Assembly (NCBI GenBank): GCA_023630585.1
Contig: CM042559.1
Coordinates: 1,724,501-1,788,500 of the forward strand
DNA: 64,000 nt
Reading direction: 5' to 3'
Source: Cranoglanis bouderius
Lineage: Eukaryota > Chordata > Actinopteri > Siluriformes > Cranoglanididae
Shown: positions 1-10,245 of the stretch, piece after piece
Position numbering within the stretch: the first letter of the stretch is position 1
Layout: every line of letters begins with the position of its first letter
Translations under genes and position numbers: made by a program
Notes under the pieces: generated by a model
Seen by the model: the letters and a program-made list of their open reading frames with translations, nothing else
Told to the model about the DNA's origin: nothing
Databases searched by the model: none

Positions 1-317
1 TTGCAGTTTCCCATTAATTACCTAGACAGTCCAATTTGTCCTGCCACAGTTTCATAATGAACCGAAAATATTTTACACTTCCCATAATATAAAAGATCAT
101 GATTGTGTGCTGCTGCTTCAGTAAAGCATCTCTCACTCCATGTCTGACCACCCAAACTGGCTTGACCGTAACCTCAGATAACTAACTAATTTATCCAGAA
201 AACAGTTCTGATTTGCTGTCTGCCACCGTGACGCACCGTTAGCAAAGTTACATGTTTTTCATGAGAGACATGGCTTCATCCAGACACACTTCATGCACGT
301 CTTTTTTAAATTTTTTT

Positions 318-1018
318 TTATTGTTTTTGTTGATAGTTTTCGATTGATACCCTTGCAGCATCCTACACTATATAATATAAGTAAATACAGCGCATCTTTA
401 CCAGCTGTTAATAAACAGGAAATATTCTACCAGTTTACTAGCTAGTCTTTGTATTCTTGGGATGTAATAGATAGTGATCCATCTATCCAACACTGTAAGC
501 CAGCAATGACCTAAAAACAGCCATCACTGAAGCTTGCAAAGAAGGCAAAACTTCCCCATGTGCAGTATATTACAGCAATTAATTATAGTTTAACCACAAC
601 TTATCTGATTAAAAGTACAGTTGTGAGTGAGGTGTAGGACACCTTGTACATGGGACAGAAAGCATGATAATGAAACTCAATAGACATATCTCATTTACAA
701 TATAGCCATATGACTTATAACTAAATCTTTCACTAAAATGTCTTCAGGCTTCAAGTCACAACCCTCCGTTACTAAGCCAATGATTTATTATCTGGGGGCT
801 CACAATTAATTATGAAGAGTCTTACTACATGAATGATTATTGATCTGATGATATCAACTGGATGGATCACTATCTATTAACATCCAAAGAATGCAGAGGC
901 TAGCTAGTAAACTGGTGGAACACTTCCTGTCTATTAACAACTGGTAAAGATACCCTGTATTTACATGCATTATAGTAACGTGGTAGGTATCAATAGAAAA
1001 CTATCAACAATTTTTTTT
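318..1018. repeat. Foldback element with long imperfect inverted arms
   Basis: The stretch near 318-495 reappears in reverse complement near 852-1018. Matching blocks include TTGTTGATAGTTTTC, TTTACTAGCTAG and AATAGATAGTGATCCATC. The arms are about 170-180 bp, and the roughly 350-bp spacer is unrelated to them. No reading frame of note lies inside. This is the architecture of a MITE or foldback transposon. No target-site duplication was identified, so the superfamily is not assigned. Bases 1-317 show nothing recognisable. Confidence 0.7.
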
Positions 1019-1385
1019 TTTTAAAAATGAATGACTCACATGTTGAGTGTCCGTGTGCGAAAGCACTTGCGAAAGCACTTCTGTTGAAGGTTACTCGGGA
1101 TAAGGGCATTTGCAAAATGATAAGTGTAATAAAAATAAGCAATTTCAACTTGACAGCATATTCCATATATAAAGGTTCAGTAATCATGCAAACCACATAA
1201 ATGATTTGAAGATCAAGTCAAGGTTTGTGTAAATTTACGCATAAAAAGTTGTGTGTAAATGCTCCTATGAACGTTTAGCAAATAAATCTGTTGGAATCCA
1301 GGTTGATTAATGAGGCCCAATGTCTTTTCACTATGCGCTATCTGTATGCTCTGTGTGTATATTTACACAGGGTGATGTAATACAT

Positions 1386-2285
1386 CTAGTACAGTAACAG
1401 AGCACAGTGACAGAGGGAAGATGCATGTCTGCTCGCTTTCCACCTGCCTGATAATCTCTGGTTTACAGCTTGCTGCTGCTGGCAAGACGTTGGTGGTGAA
1501 CAGGGAAGCAGCCTGTGCGCAAGTCTCCCCCTGCTAGTACAAAGCCTCTGCTTCACCAAGACTCCTACCAGGCCTCCTTGTGGCCACACATGGTAACTGG
1601 GTGTCTTGCAGCCTCAGGCTAACTTGGTGGGGGATCTCAGAGCTGCGGCGGTCCCCAGAGGCTGCCTATGACCAACCACCATCCCGGTGCCTTGTGGGTA
1701 AGTCTTGTAAGACAAAGGCTAGGGAAGCACATCCCGAGGATAAAGCAGGTTCTGGTAGGCACACCTTAAGGCGGTTCTCCAACAGACCAGAGCTCCGGTA
1801 GCCTCCTGCAGCTGGGGGAGGTGCTAGTCGTTCTGGATTTTCTCCTTGCCATCAGGCTACATCTCCTCACGGCAAAGCAATGGTGTTGGAGCAGGCACAT
1901 CTCCATTATTTAAAACTCCTCTGTGTGTGGGTATCTGTTACCACTGGTGGCGTTTCATTACCAAAGACTACTGGTGATGGGGTTCTTGGCAACAGGGGCA
2001 GGACCGAATGATTTGGAAGCCTCTAGCTCAGGCCCTACACAGTGGCGACACAGGGTATATGGTCATCAGCTGGGACGAGTGGCAGCTGCTCCCAGCAGAC
2101 CCTGTGTGTCTGAGCAGTTTATTAAGGAGCTGCACTGCTCACCCCAATTGGGGAATGATCTAGAAAAGGTGATCTAAACATTGCCCACTCAAACCCAGCC
2201 TGGACAGGGTACCGCACCTATTGGGTCATTGCGTTTCAGCAGTCACAAAATCAGAAAGCAACCTCATCAGGCATCATAGGAGAAG
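1386..2285. other. GC-richer stretch without a supported gene
   Basis: This segment is clearly richer in G and C than its AT-rich surroundings. It carries only short open frames (up to about 84 codons) with no recognised domain. The composition change and its position next to a Tc1 end suggest an old interspersed repeat, possibly a LINE remnant. That is inference; nothing in it proves a class. Confidence 0.3.
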
Positions 2286-2289
2286 ACTC

Positions 2290-2541
2290 AGAGCTGTTAT
2301 CTTGGTAAAGGGAGGTAACACAAAGTATTGACTAAAAGGGTGCCAATAATTGTTGCACACCTATATTTAACAAAGATTTTTTGGATAAACCTGTTTTGTT
2401 TGCAGTTGTTTGATATCCATGAGAGCAGAGTATTTTTGTGAATTTTTTTTAACAAAAGATCAAAAGGTTAAAGAATAAAGACAATTTTTCACAGCCTTCT
2501 TTGCTCATATTTACCAAGAGTGCCAATATTAGTGGAGGGCA
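2290..2541 (+). mobile_element. Tc1-like transposon, 3' end only
   Basis: The stretch runs from the end of a Tc1-like element (AGGGTGCCAATAATTGTTGC near 2340) through an AT-rich 3' region to a terminal repeat ending TTAGTGGAGGGCACTG at 2541. The terminal motif with GTGCCAATATTAGTGGAGGG is characteristic of a common teleost Tc1 family. The transposase portion is absent. It abuts a LINE remnant. Confidence 0.6.
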
Positions 2542-2544
2542 CTG

Positions 2545-3150
2545 CAGCAGAATGGGACTATCTGTGAACACCAGGAAAACAGAAGTCCTTTGTCAATGGT
2601 CATCGCCCCCTTACCCCCCCCAAGAACCACCAGTATTTTTCACCGCAGACTCCCCCCTCAGTGTCGTACTTTAAATACTTTGGCAGGTATCTACCCAATG
2701 ATTGTAGCAACTGTGGCTGTGAAATCTAGCTATGCTCTATGCTTCCCACCTAAAGATGTTGGAATCTTTCCACATCAAGTGCTTGCAGACCATCCTAAAA
2801 CTGACCTGGCATGACCATTTGCCACATACTGATCCTGCAAAAAAAAAAAACTGCTGGAGCATATAATGCTTCACCAACTAAGATGGCTTGGCCATGTCAT
2901 CAGCTAAAAGCTATTAGCTAAAAGCTAAGCTGGTCTTAAGAAGTGTGGGATACAGCCTACATCCCTACAGGCGACAGATGTGGACACCGCCTGGCTAAAA
3001 TACAGAAGAGGAAGCTGACCATGTCTGCACCTGTTTCCCCAATACACCTAGGACAGGTTTACACATGCCCTGTAAAAGCCAGTGAGCATCCTGATCGGGC
3101 TATATAGTCATCACAGAATCTACAAACAGTAACAGAAGTCATCAGTCTCA
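2545..3150 (+). pseudogene. Decayed LINE ORF2, C-terminal end
   Basis: Translated fragments in shifting frames resemble the tail of a non-LTR reverse transcriptase ORF: a MGLSVNTRKTEVLCQ-like segment at about 2552, an LRWLGHVI segment near 2885-2905, and an IGLYSHHR segment near 3095. These are the thumb region and the terminal zinc-finger-like motif (RIGLxSHxR) of fish LINE endonuclease/reverse transcriptases. Several stops and an A11 run interrupt it. The clade cannot be fixed by eye. Confidence 0.5.
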
Positions 3151-3544
3151 ATGGACTACCTGGAAGAAAGGGAAGATCTGTTTGCTCCTTTAGTTCCATT
3201 GCACAAAAAAAGCGATTTATTCAATTTTAGACTCACTGCGAGTTTAAAACCACACACGCATCTATAATAAACTAATAATTCAACTCTATTTATATAGCAC
3301 TGTTAACAATGGACACTGTCACAAAGCAGTTACACAAAAATATAAGAGGTCAGTGTTTAATGTAAGTTGCTGCCAGCTCCCTCTTGCTTGCACGCTCAGC
3401 ATTCTGACATCTTGGAAAACTAAGAACGTAAGTCTACAGTACAGCAAAAGAACATCAGTACTATTTTTGCAACTTAAAATGTCATATAAAGTCAGTGCTA
3501 AACAACACATGATCCTGTTAATAGTGAAGTGATCAACATGGGAA

Positions 3545-3700
3545 GAACACCCATCCATTTTCTGTACCGCTTATCCTACACAGGGTCGCAGGGAGCCTGT
3601 AGGCTATCCCAGGGGACTCGGGGCACGAGGTGGGGCACCCTAGACGACGTGCCAACCCATCGCAGGGCACAATCGTACACACATTACCTCCACGAGAAGA
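3545..3700 (+). repeat. Teleost interspersed repeat (LINE-tail type)
   Basis: The sequence contains the blocks CATCCATTTTCTGTACCGCT, CAGGGTCGCAGGGAGCCTG and GTGCCAACCCATCGCAGGGC. These occur as a very common interspersed repeat in fish genomes. The 79-codon and 74-codon frames overlapping it are incidental. Assignment to the 3' tail of a particular LINE family is from memory and not certain. Confidence 0.5.
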
Positions 3701-4369
3701 ACAAATTTATAAAGAGAGATTTTAACAGCCAACTTGATCCAGTGCAGTCTTAGTAGAACACGGGTTTGCTAATATAAACAAAAACAACATTATGGTCATT
3801 TTTATTTATTTATTTTTTCAAACTAGGAATTCTTAAAGCAGGGGTTACCAAACTTGGGGTCGCTTGACTTACAAATGGGGTGGTGAGAGAGTCTCACAAG
3901 CTCCTTTTTTCTTTTCTTTTTACAAATATCACTAACTATGATTAGGGATTTTGTATTTTGAAATGTTACCGTTTTTTCACCATCATGACATGTTGCACTA
4001 GCATAGGAATTCAACAACAGAAACAAACAAATTCCCCTGTCCATCTACCTCCACTAAACAAACTAGTTTTCGGTCTCAAATAGCATACCCATGTACTATG
4101 CTAGACAGTTACTGAGTATTAACACAAACCTGTTTTCCTATCGCAGTTAGTGCTTGAATTTTAAAAACCTCTCATGTAGCTTTCGAACCTACCGACAGGA
4201 CTGTTGTGCATACCAACCTTCTGGCTTTTTTAGATTAGTAAATAGTTTTGAAATAAGTGAGACACAGCAGAAAGCACAAACAGTTTTAAAGAAAATCTTT
4301 GTTTCTGTGGCATAAGTAACATCAGGCTATGAAATTGTGTGTGCATTACATACTTTTGCAGGGAATGCC

Positions 4370-4577
4370 TAGCTATACCTGGCCTGACAAAGCTTGAATC
4401 TCAGTGTACTGTCACCAGAGTCCAAGTTATGAGCGGCCCGCCGGGAATTCTCCCGATTCTCCAAATTAGCCCCTCCAGCTACAGTCCAGCTTAAAAATGA
4501 TGCGTTCATCGATACATCTGATTGTTGGTTATTTGATCGATACATCAATCCATATCGATGGATCGTTACACCCCTAA
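4370..4577. mobile_element. hAT-type non-autonomous element fragment
   Basis: The right edge reads GATCGTTACACCCCTA, the inverted form of the TAGGGGTGTAACGAT terminal repeat found on many fish hAT elements. Degenerate ATCGAT repeats (4505-4560) follow inward. The opposite terminus is not clear and no 8-bp duplication was established, so this is probably a truncated MITE. It lies in the presumed first coding intron of ddx23. Confidence 0.5.
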
Positions 4578-4798
4578 ACAGATCATTGATCATTTCTGAC
4601 CAGAAACAAAAAGTAAACTAAGAGATAAGATTTTTGTTACTTTTTTTTTCCCATGAAATTCACTGGAGTTGCTCTTTAAAGTACTGCTTAAAACCAGACT
4701 GAATTCCTGACTCCAGGACCACTGTTACACTAAAAACAATCGAACAATGAAATAGCTTGAGATTGTTTAAAGCTACAAATTGTTTTAAGACTGAAAAC

Positions 4799-4974
4799 CT
4801 GTCTGCAGATTTAGAGCGGCTTCGTGATCGTTTCCGTTCTCGTGAGCGATGGCGCTTGCGTTCTTTCCCTGGAGAACTCTTTCGATCACGGTCCCGGGAA
4901 CGTGAGCGGCTACGTTTTCGCTCTTTACCCCCGGAGACGTCCATGTCTCTTTTCTCAGAAGAGTCACCAGCCAT
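4799..4974 (-). CDS. ddx23: ddx23 first coding exon (PRP28-type DEAD-box helicase N-terminus)
   Basis: The exon starts at the ATG at 4974-4972 and reads MAGDSSEKRDMD followed by an RS/RD/KR-rich tract ending KSADR. It ends in a consensus donor (ACAG|GTTTTC; exon end 4799). The opening MAG..., the RDRDRKSSP block, the KRHRSR block and the RSKSA ending match the N-terminus of vertebrate DDX23, the U5 snRNP helicase that exchanges U1 for U6 at the 5' splice site. The RS-rich region in that family is the SRPK2-phosphorylated arm. A pyrimidine-rich tract ending in AG sits directly before the ATG, so this may be exon 2 behind a non-coding exon. The helicase exons should lie at lower coordinates but none is recognisable within 4.8 kb. 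This implies a long intron, or an isolated duplicate. Confidence 0.75.
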
Positions 4975-5014
4975 CTTCAAAAGAAATAATGCACAAGACA
5001 ACAACATTAATTAA

Positions 5015-5960
5015 CCTAACTTGACAATTGCACACTTCTAGGTGTAGTGATTACCAGCAAAGCAAAAATAAAGCCTAATATAAGCAAAGATGAAAATATG
5101 ATTTTTTTATTTTATTTTTTTTATTCAATACGCATGTTTTACACTGCATATGGTATGTTTTTACAGCACCTCCATAACGCTGCTGAGGGTCTTAAATCTT
5201 TGGGGAACATAGTGCAGTAAACGCGTAAACTTTGCTGTTGACTGTGTTTACTGCCTCAGATCTCTAGACTGCTAGTTCATCATATCCAACTACAATCAAT
5301 TATTGTACCCAAGCTTTACAAAGCCATTCCACTTCTAGAGTAAAAAGATGCAAGAGTTTGTAAATAGAGCACATCAGTGTGTAGATAAACTGTTAATGAC
5401 TAAGCATGGGAATAAGCTTTAAGTGAAAATATAAACATTTCATGCTAGGGTTAAACGCTGTTCAGTATCTCTATGGTAGGCATTTTCTAGTTAACGCACA
5501 CAGCACTTAGGACAAGATACACTAAATAGACGAGAATTTCCAGAACTTTCACTAACTTATAAACGATAATAATGCAAAATGATAAATAATGCATATATAC
5601 TCTACAACATGGCTTTATTTTATTAAAAAAATTTACCCTGATGTCGAAAATAAGACGCTAAGCAGAGCTGTACGTTACTGCTGCGTCTTCTTCTTCTTCT
5701 TCTGCGATTTTTATTGACGATTGGCAAACTGTATTAGTGCATTACTGCCATCTACTGGATTGGGGGTGTGGACCAGCTTTGGGGATGTTGGTGTACTTGG
5801 TGAAAAATTACGGAGGCTCTAAGGGGACATGTGTGGGATTAATTTTGCGTTAAAGGTATTGCGGTCACGGATCGAAAAATAATAAGCATGAATCAAAAAT
5901 TTAAAAACGGATTTACAATTATATCACACAAAACTGCAACTGAATCTCACACAAGATCGT
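5015..5960. other. Intergenic/promoter-side interval, no gene seen
   Basis: This is AT-rich sequence between the ddx23 exon and the promoter-like block. A short (CTT)n run at about 5687-5703 begins a segment with ATTACTGCCATCTACTGG that looks like a teleost interspersed repeat. No convincing exon was found. A ddx23 non-coding first exon could be here. Confidence 0.4.
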
Positions 5961-6039
5961 GTTTTGGTTATATTACTCTGTTTTTTTGTGCTCTCTGGCA
6001 TTTTCTGCTCATGTTTTCTTTTTCTGCTTATGCTGTTTT

Positions 6040-6164
6040 TCCCTTCGCGCTTGTTTCCACTTTCTCCATTGGTCCACTAGTTCTAGACTGAAAGCCAATC
6101 AATCAAAGAGGGGGGTGACGTCACTCCACTGCGACTCGTGGCTGTTGTATTTTGGTGAAGAAAG
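6040..6164 (+). promoter_or_regulatory. Candidate CCAAT/CRE promoter
   Basis: Within 125 bases there are two CCAAT boxes in opposite orientation (CCATTGG near 6068 and GCCAATCAATC near 6095) and a palindromic CRE core TGACGTCA at about 6117. The block ends just before an ATG exon with a good donor. It is about 1.1 kb head-to-head from the ddx23 coding exon, so a shared bidirectional promoter is conceivable. Motif evidence only. Confidence 0.45.
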
Positions 6165-6203
6165 ATGGATAACCATCAGCCAGCAAATCCTGTACAATTA
6201 CAG
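6165..6203 (+). CDS. Candidate first coding exon, gene unknown
   Basis: An ATG in the context AAGATGG opens 13 codons (MDNHQPANPVQLQ) that run exactly to a consensus donor CAG|GTGACT, phase 0. It lies directly downstream of the CCAAT/CRE block. I do not recognise the peptide. No following exon could be found: the next kilobases are transposon-derived. It may be the start of a gene whose later exons are distant, a decayed gene, or coincidence. Confidence 0.35.
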
Positions 6204-6728
6204 GTGACTGAGCATAAATATATAGTTAGTGGGTGACAGATGACGTGTGTTATGTGGATTTTGGCTTATGACCGCGATAAAGTTGGTTTTATATTGGGAC
6301 ATTCGCTGCACATTAGAGCTTCTCTTCTATTTCTCAATAAATAAACACACAAAAGGGCAACATGTGTATTTTCTTACACCGGAGTGGGCAGAGAACCAAG
6401 TACAAGTGAACATATTTAAACATTTTCTCCCGTTAAAGCCAGCTGAAGCCAATCTCTCAGCAGCTCAGGTCATCAGCGCTTTATAGTAATGGAGGCAGTA
6501 AGGGACCGTCTAAAAAGTGCATGACCTGGGCAACTGTATAAGATTCTACCAACATTATAGTCGTCTACTTCGCAGGATATCTAACGTATTGTAGTGTTAG
6601 GATACAGTATAGATTCAGTATTTGTTTTGTTTTTTTAAAGCACGTTTGATTAATGATTATTAATGATATAAATTTGTAATTACACATATAAACTTCAGTT
6701 CATACAGGTTTCAAATATCCAAAATACT

Positions 6729-7987
6729 GGAGATGCACCGATCGACCGGCCAGGGACCGGAATCGGCAGATTTTCCGCATGCTCAGCCCGGACCGGTAAC
6801 CGATCAGTCTCACGTCTTTCCGATTCCAAGCCAGTCCGTGTTGTTGCCAGCGGCACAGACAATAACGTCACAGCCGCATGTAAACATGTCGTAGGCAAAA
6901 ACGCGAAAACTCATTGACCTACTGGAGGATCAACAAAGATGGTTTCCCTGCGCTTGCTCCACTTGCCCGAGCCTATACCTCTCTGCTCCATGTACAAGTG
7001 TTGAAAGTGATGGCTTGTTTAGCTTGGCTGGACATGTGATAGATGAAAGGAGAAACCGATTATCAGGTGACGAGGCAGAGATGCTTCTGTTTGTGAAGAA
7101 AAACTTGCCATTAATGCTCAAGTATACATACAGTATGTTGGCAACAAAGAAAAGGTGCCTTGTGTAACGCTTTACACAGAGAGGCCGGATATCCTGAATG
7201 GTTGTAGCCAGGTGTAAGCAAAACTCACGTATCTGATATTTCACAGTGGTTTATTATCAGCGGTGTCGATCCCCCGCACACATGGGGCAGTTTGCAAAAC
7301 ACTCCACTAACAACTGCGTTACTGATCATAAATAAAACAGGGCAAAGAGCAACAGAAATATAACCAGGCTTTACATGCATACATGCGATGATCATAGCTC
7401 GCGCTCTGTCTACAGACTGCCCACTCATCAGTGAGGGAGTAAGAGAGAGCGTTCCGCCTTAAAGGGGCAGTAACTCATTCTACTTGTTACACTTGTTATT
7501 TAATTATTAGCCACTGCACCTATTAATATTTAGAAGAGTTTTATATTATATTTATATTTAATATTTGTACACTTCAGTTTTGTTCATAGGCTTGTAATCT
7601 TTGGACTTTTGTGAGACGAGTAAAAAAGAGAAAAAGGTCCATTTATAAACACAGTGGAAAATGATATCTGTTGTTATATAAAGCAATTCATTTTCAGTTC
7701 ATTGTTATTTCCACCTCTTTCCAGTCACAGAGCTCTTTATTTTGAGAGTTGTTTAAGTGAGAGAAGATCCTGTAACTTACTGCAGTTTGGGGGAAATTGT
7801 AATGTTTAATAATTCTTTTATTATGAAAATAAAATTTTGCATTGAAGAAAAGTAGATTTTTGTTTGTATATGCTGTCAATTATAGTTCTTAGAAAGAAAA
7901 TCGGAATCTGCAAAAATCGGTATCGGCAGGTCACACTTACAAAAGAATCGGAATCGGCCAAAAAAATTGCAATCGGTGCATCTCTAC
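6729..7987 (+). mobile_element. hAT transposon, internally deleted, with 8-bp TSD
   Basis: Terminal inverted repeats GGAGATGCACCGAT (left) and ATCGGTGCATCTCTAC (right) enclose 1259 bp. They are flanked by identical 8-bp direct repeats AAAATACT at 6721-6728 and 7988-7995, the diagnostic hAT target-site duplication. Subterminal ATCGG/CCGAT motifs repeat at both ends. The only transposase remnant is the C-terminal dimerisation block at 6997-7125. The element is therefore a deletion derivative mobilised in trans. Boundaries are exact. Confidence 0.92.
6997..7125 (+). pseudogene. hAT transposase C-terminal (dimerisation) remnant
   Basis: The frame reads SVESDGLFSLAGHVIDERRN followed by RLSGDEAEMLLFVKKNL. 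This is the conserved hAT dimerisation domain: S..E..FS.AG, then R..L....E.L.F...N. No DDE core or BED finger is present in the element. The frame runs into a stop shortly after. Confidence 0.85.
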
Positions 7988-8101
7988 AAAATACTGATGA
8001 TGAATATATCTTAATGTTTACACAGTTAAGATCATCCTTTTAATATTAATGATAAGAAAGGAGGAATTGGGTATTTATTTGTATGTGACATAGCAATGTT
8101 C

Positions 8102-8805
8102 AAAATTTCATGGCTCCTTGCCAAACACGGCAAACCATTCAGTGATGGGGAACAAGTTAAAAACTGTTTATTAAAAAAATCGCTTCCTGGCTGTACTCCC
8201 CGAGATAGTTCACTTTCTTGATGACATTGGCAAGAGAGAGAGATTTCCTGTCTTGAGAGACAAAGAGTAGAAAATAAGTCTTGCTTTTCTTGCAGATATC
8301 ACAGTTCACCTAAACAAGCTGAATCTGCAACTTCAAGGTGATGACCTGTTGGGCTGTGTTGAGAGTTTCAAAATGAAGCTAGGACTGTACGCAACTCAAA
8401 GATGGTGATTTAACTCATTACCCACTGCTGAATGATGCAAGTGAGGGTGTATTGGATGGTCAACAGAGAGAAAGATTTGTTGCAACTGTCGAATGCAAGA
8501 AAAATTCATCTCACGTTTTTCAGATTTTGAGAAACTTAAATTTGCTGACATTTCATCAGAGAGCCATTCACTTTCCCTGTGAAAAAACTCAAGAACTTGG
8601 CTGCAACTTTTGGTTTGCCTCGCCACTCACTTGAAGATGAATTGATGGATGCTCAGACAAAAGGAAACACCCATACTGCGCAGCAATCGTCCTCAATTGC
8701 AGAAATGTGGCGAAACATCCCTGGAGAGAACCTCAGATTATTAAGTTCGAAAGTGCTTTCCAGATTTGGATCAACATACATTTGTGAATGTATTTTTGTG
8801 AATGT
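8102..8805 (+). pseudogene. Decayed hAT transposase (ZBED/SCAND3/GTF2IRD2-like)
   Basis: Three blocks in different frames match this domesticated and autonomous hAT group. They are ISWLLAKHGKPFSDGEQVKN (from 8107), DITVHLNKLNLQLQGDDLLG (about 8297) and a C-terminal block ending LSRFGSTYICE (to about 8795). Family members have these in the same order around the catalytic core. The middle is deleted, and frameshifts and stops separate the pieces. It is distinct from the element ending at 7987. A LINE begins directly downstream. Confidence 0.7.
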
Positions 8806-8811
8806 ATGTTC

Positions 8812-10245
8812 AGGGAGGCTGCAACCGACAGCGACTCCGCCAACTTGGAGGAATACATGGCATCAGTGACCAGCTACATCAGCAAGTGCATTGATGACGT
8901 CTCCAAGACCATCACCACACCCTCCAACCAGAAGCCGTGGATGACTGCGGAGGTGCGTGCACTGCTGAGGACCTGAGACCTGGGCCATCAGAGAGGCAAA
9001 GCGCGCGCACGCCCAGAAAATCCACAGGCACTTCAAGGATAGCAGCGACACACGGCGCATGTGGCAGGGCATCCAGGCCATCAGCAATTACAGGACATCA
9101 CCCGCCTGTGACAGTGATGCCTCCCTTCCAGATGCACTGAACAATACGCTCAATTTGAGGTGCAGAATGATGTGACGGTGATAAAGACCACTCCTCCTCC
9201 CAATGACCAGGTGCTGTGTCTAACCACAGCTGATGTGAGGTAAACTCATGGAAAGCTGCTGGACCAGACAACATTCCGGGAAGAGTGCTCAGAGGATGTG
9301 CAGACCAGCTGGCGGATGTTCTCACTGACATCTTCAACATCTCCCTGAGCAGCGCCGTCGTACCAACGTGCTTCAAGGGCACCACCATTGTCCCTGTGCC
9401 GAAGAAGTCTTCATTGTCCTGCCCAAATGACTACTGTCCCGTTGCACTCACACCCATCATCATGAAGTGCTTTGAGAGGCTCGTCATGAGGCACATCAAG
9501 ACCCTGCTACCCCCTCACTGGATCCCCTGCAATTCGCATATCGTCCCAACCACTAAACAGATGATGCCATCTTCACCACCCTACATCTGGCCCTCACCCA
9601 CCTGGACAAAAAGGACACCTACGTGCGAATGCTGTTCATAGACTTCAGTTCAGCATTCAACACAATCATTCCTCAGCACCTGATTGGAAAGCTGAACCTG
9701 CTGGGCTTGAACACCTCCCTCTGCAACTGGATCCTGGACTTCCTGACTGGGAGATCTCAGTCAGTCCGGATCAGGAACAGCATCTCCAGCACCACCACAC
9801 TGAGCACTGGTTCTGCCCAGGGCTGTGTGCTCAGTCCACTGCTGTTCACTCTGCTGACTCACGACTGTGCAGCAATGCACAGCTCCAATCACATGATCAA
9901 GTTCGCTGATGACACGACCGTGGTGGGTCTCATCACCATGATGAGTCAGCATACAAAGAGGAGGTGTAGCGGCTAACGGAATGGTGCAGAGCCAACAATC
10001 TGTCTCTGAATGTGGACAAAACAAAAGAGGTGGTTGTTGACTTCAGGAGAGCACAGAGCAACCACTCTCCACTGAACATTAACGGCTTCTCCGTGGAGAT
10101 CGTCAAGAGCACCAAATTCCTTGGTGTTCACCTGGCGGAGAACCTCACCTGGTCCCTCAACCCCAGCTCCATCACTAAGAAAGCCCAGCAGCGTCTATAC
10201 TTTCTGAGAAGGCTGAAAAAAGTCCATCCTGGACTACATAAATGA
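8812..10245 (+). pseudogene. Rex1/CR1-like LINE ORF2 (reverse transcriptase), broken
   Basis: The linker after the endonuclease is followed by reverse transcriptase: PDNIPGRVLR at about 9256, a VPVPKKSS block, RMLFIDFSSAFNT (motif A, 9626), SAQGCVLSPLLF and FADDTTVVG (catalytic FADD, about 9901). The thumb region follows, with VDKTKEVVVDFRRAQS and TKFLGVHLAENLTWS, ending LRRLKKVHPG. Frameshifts occur at several points (near 8970, 9240, 9560, 9975). The endonuclease and 3' end are missing. Sequence style is jockey-superfamily (Rex1/CR1-like). A minus-strand relative lies at 22340-23040. Confidence 0.85.

Noticed and set aside
4120..4620. Further ddx23 exons in the left 4.8 kb
   Set aside because: No RD/RE-rich or helicase motif found on the minus strand; only repeat ends.
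4757..5024. Plus-strand and alternate-frame ORFs over the ddx23 exon
   Set aside because: Shadows produced by the RS-repeat codon pattern.
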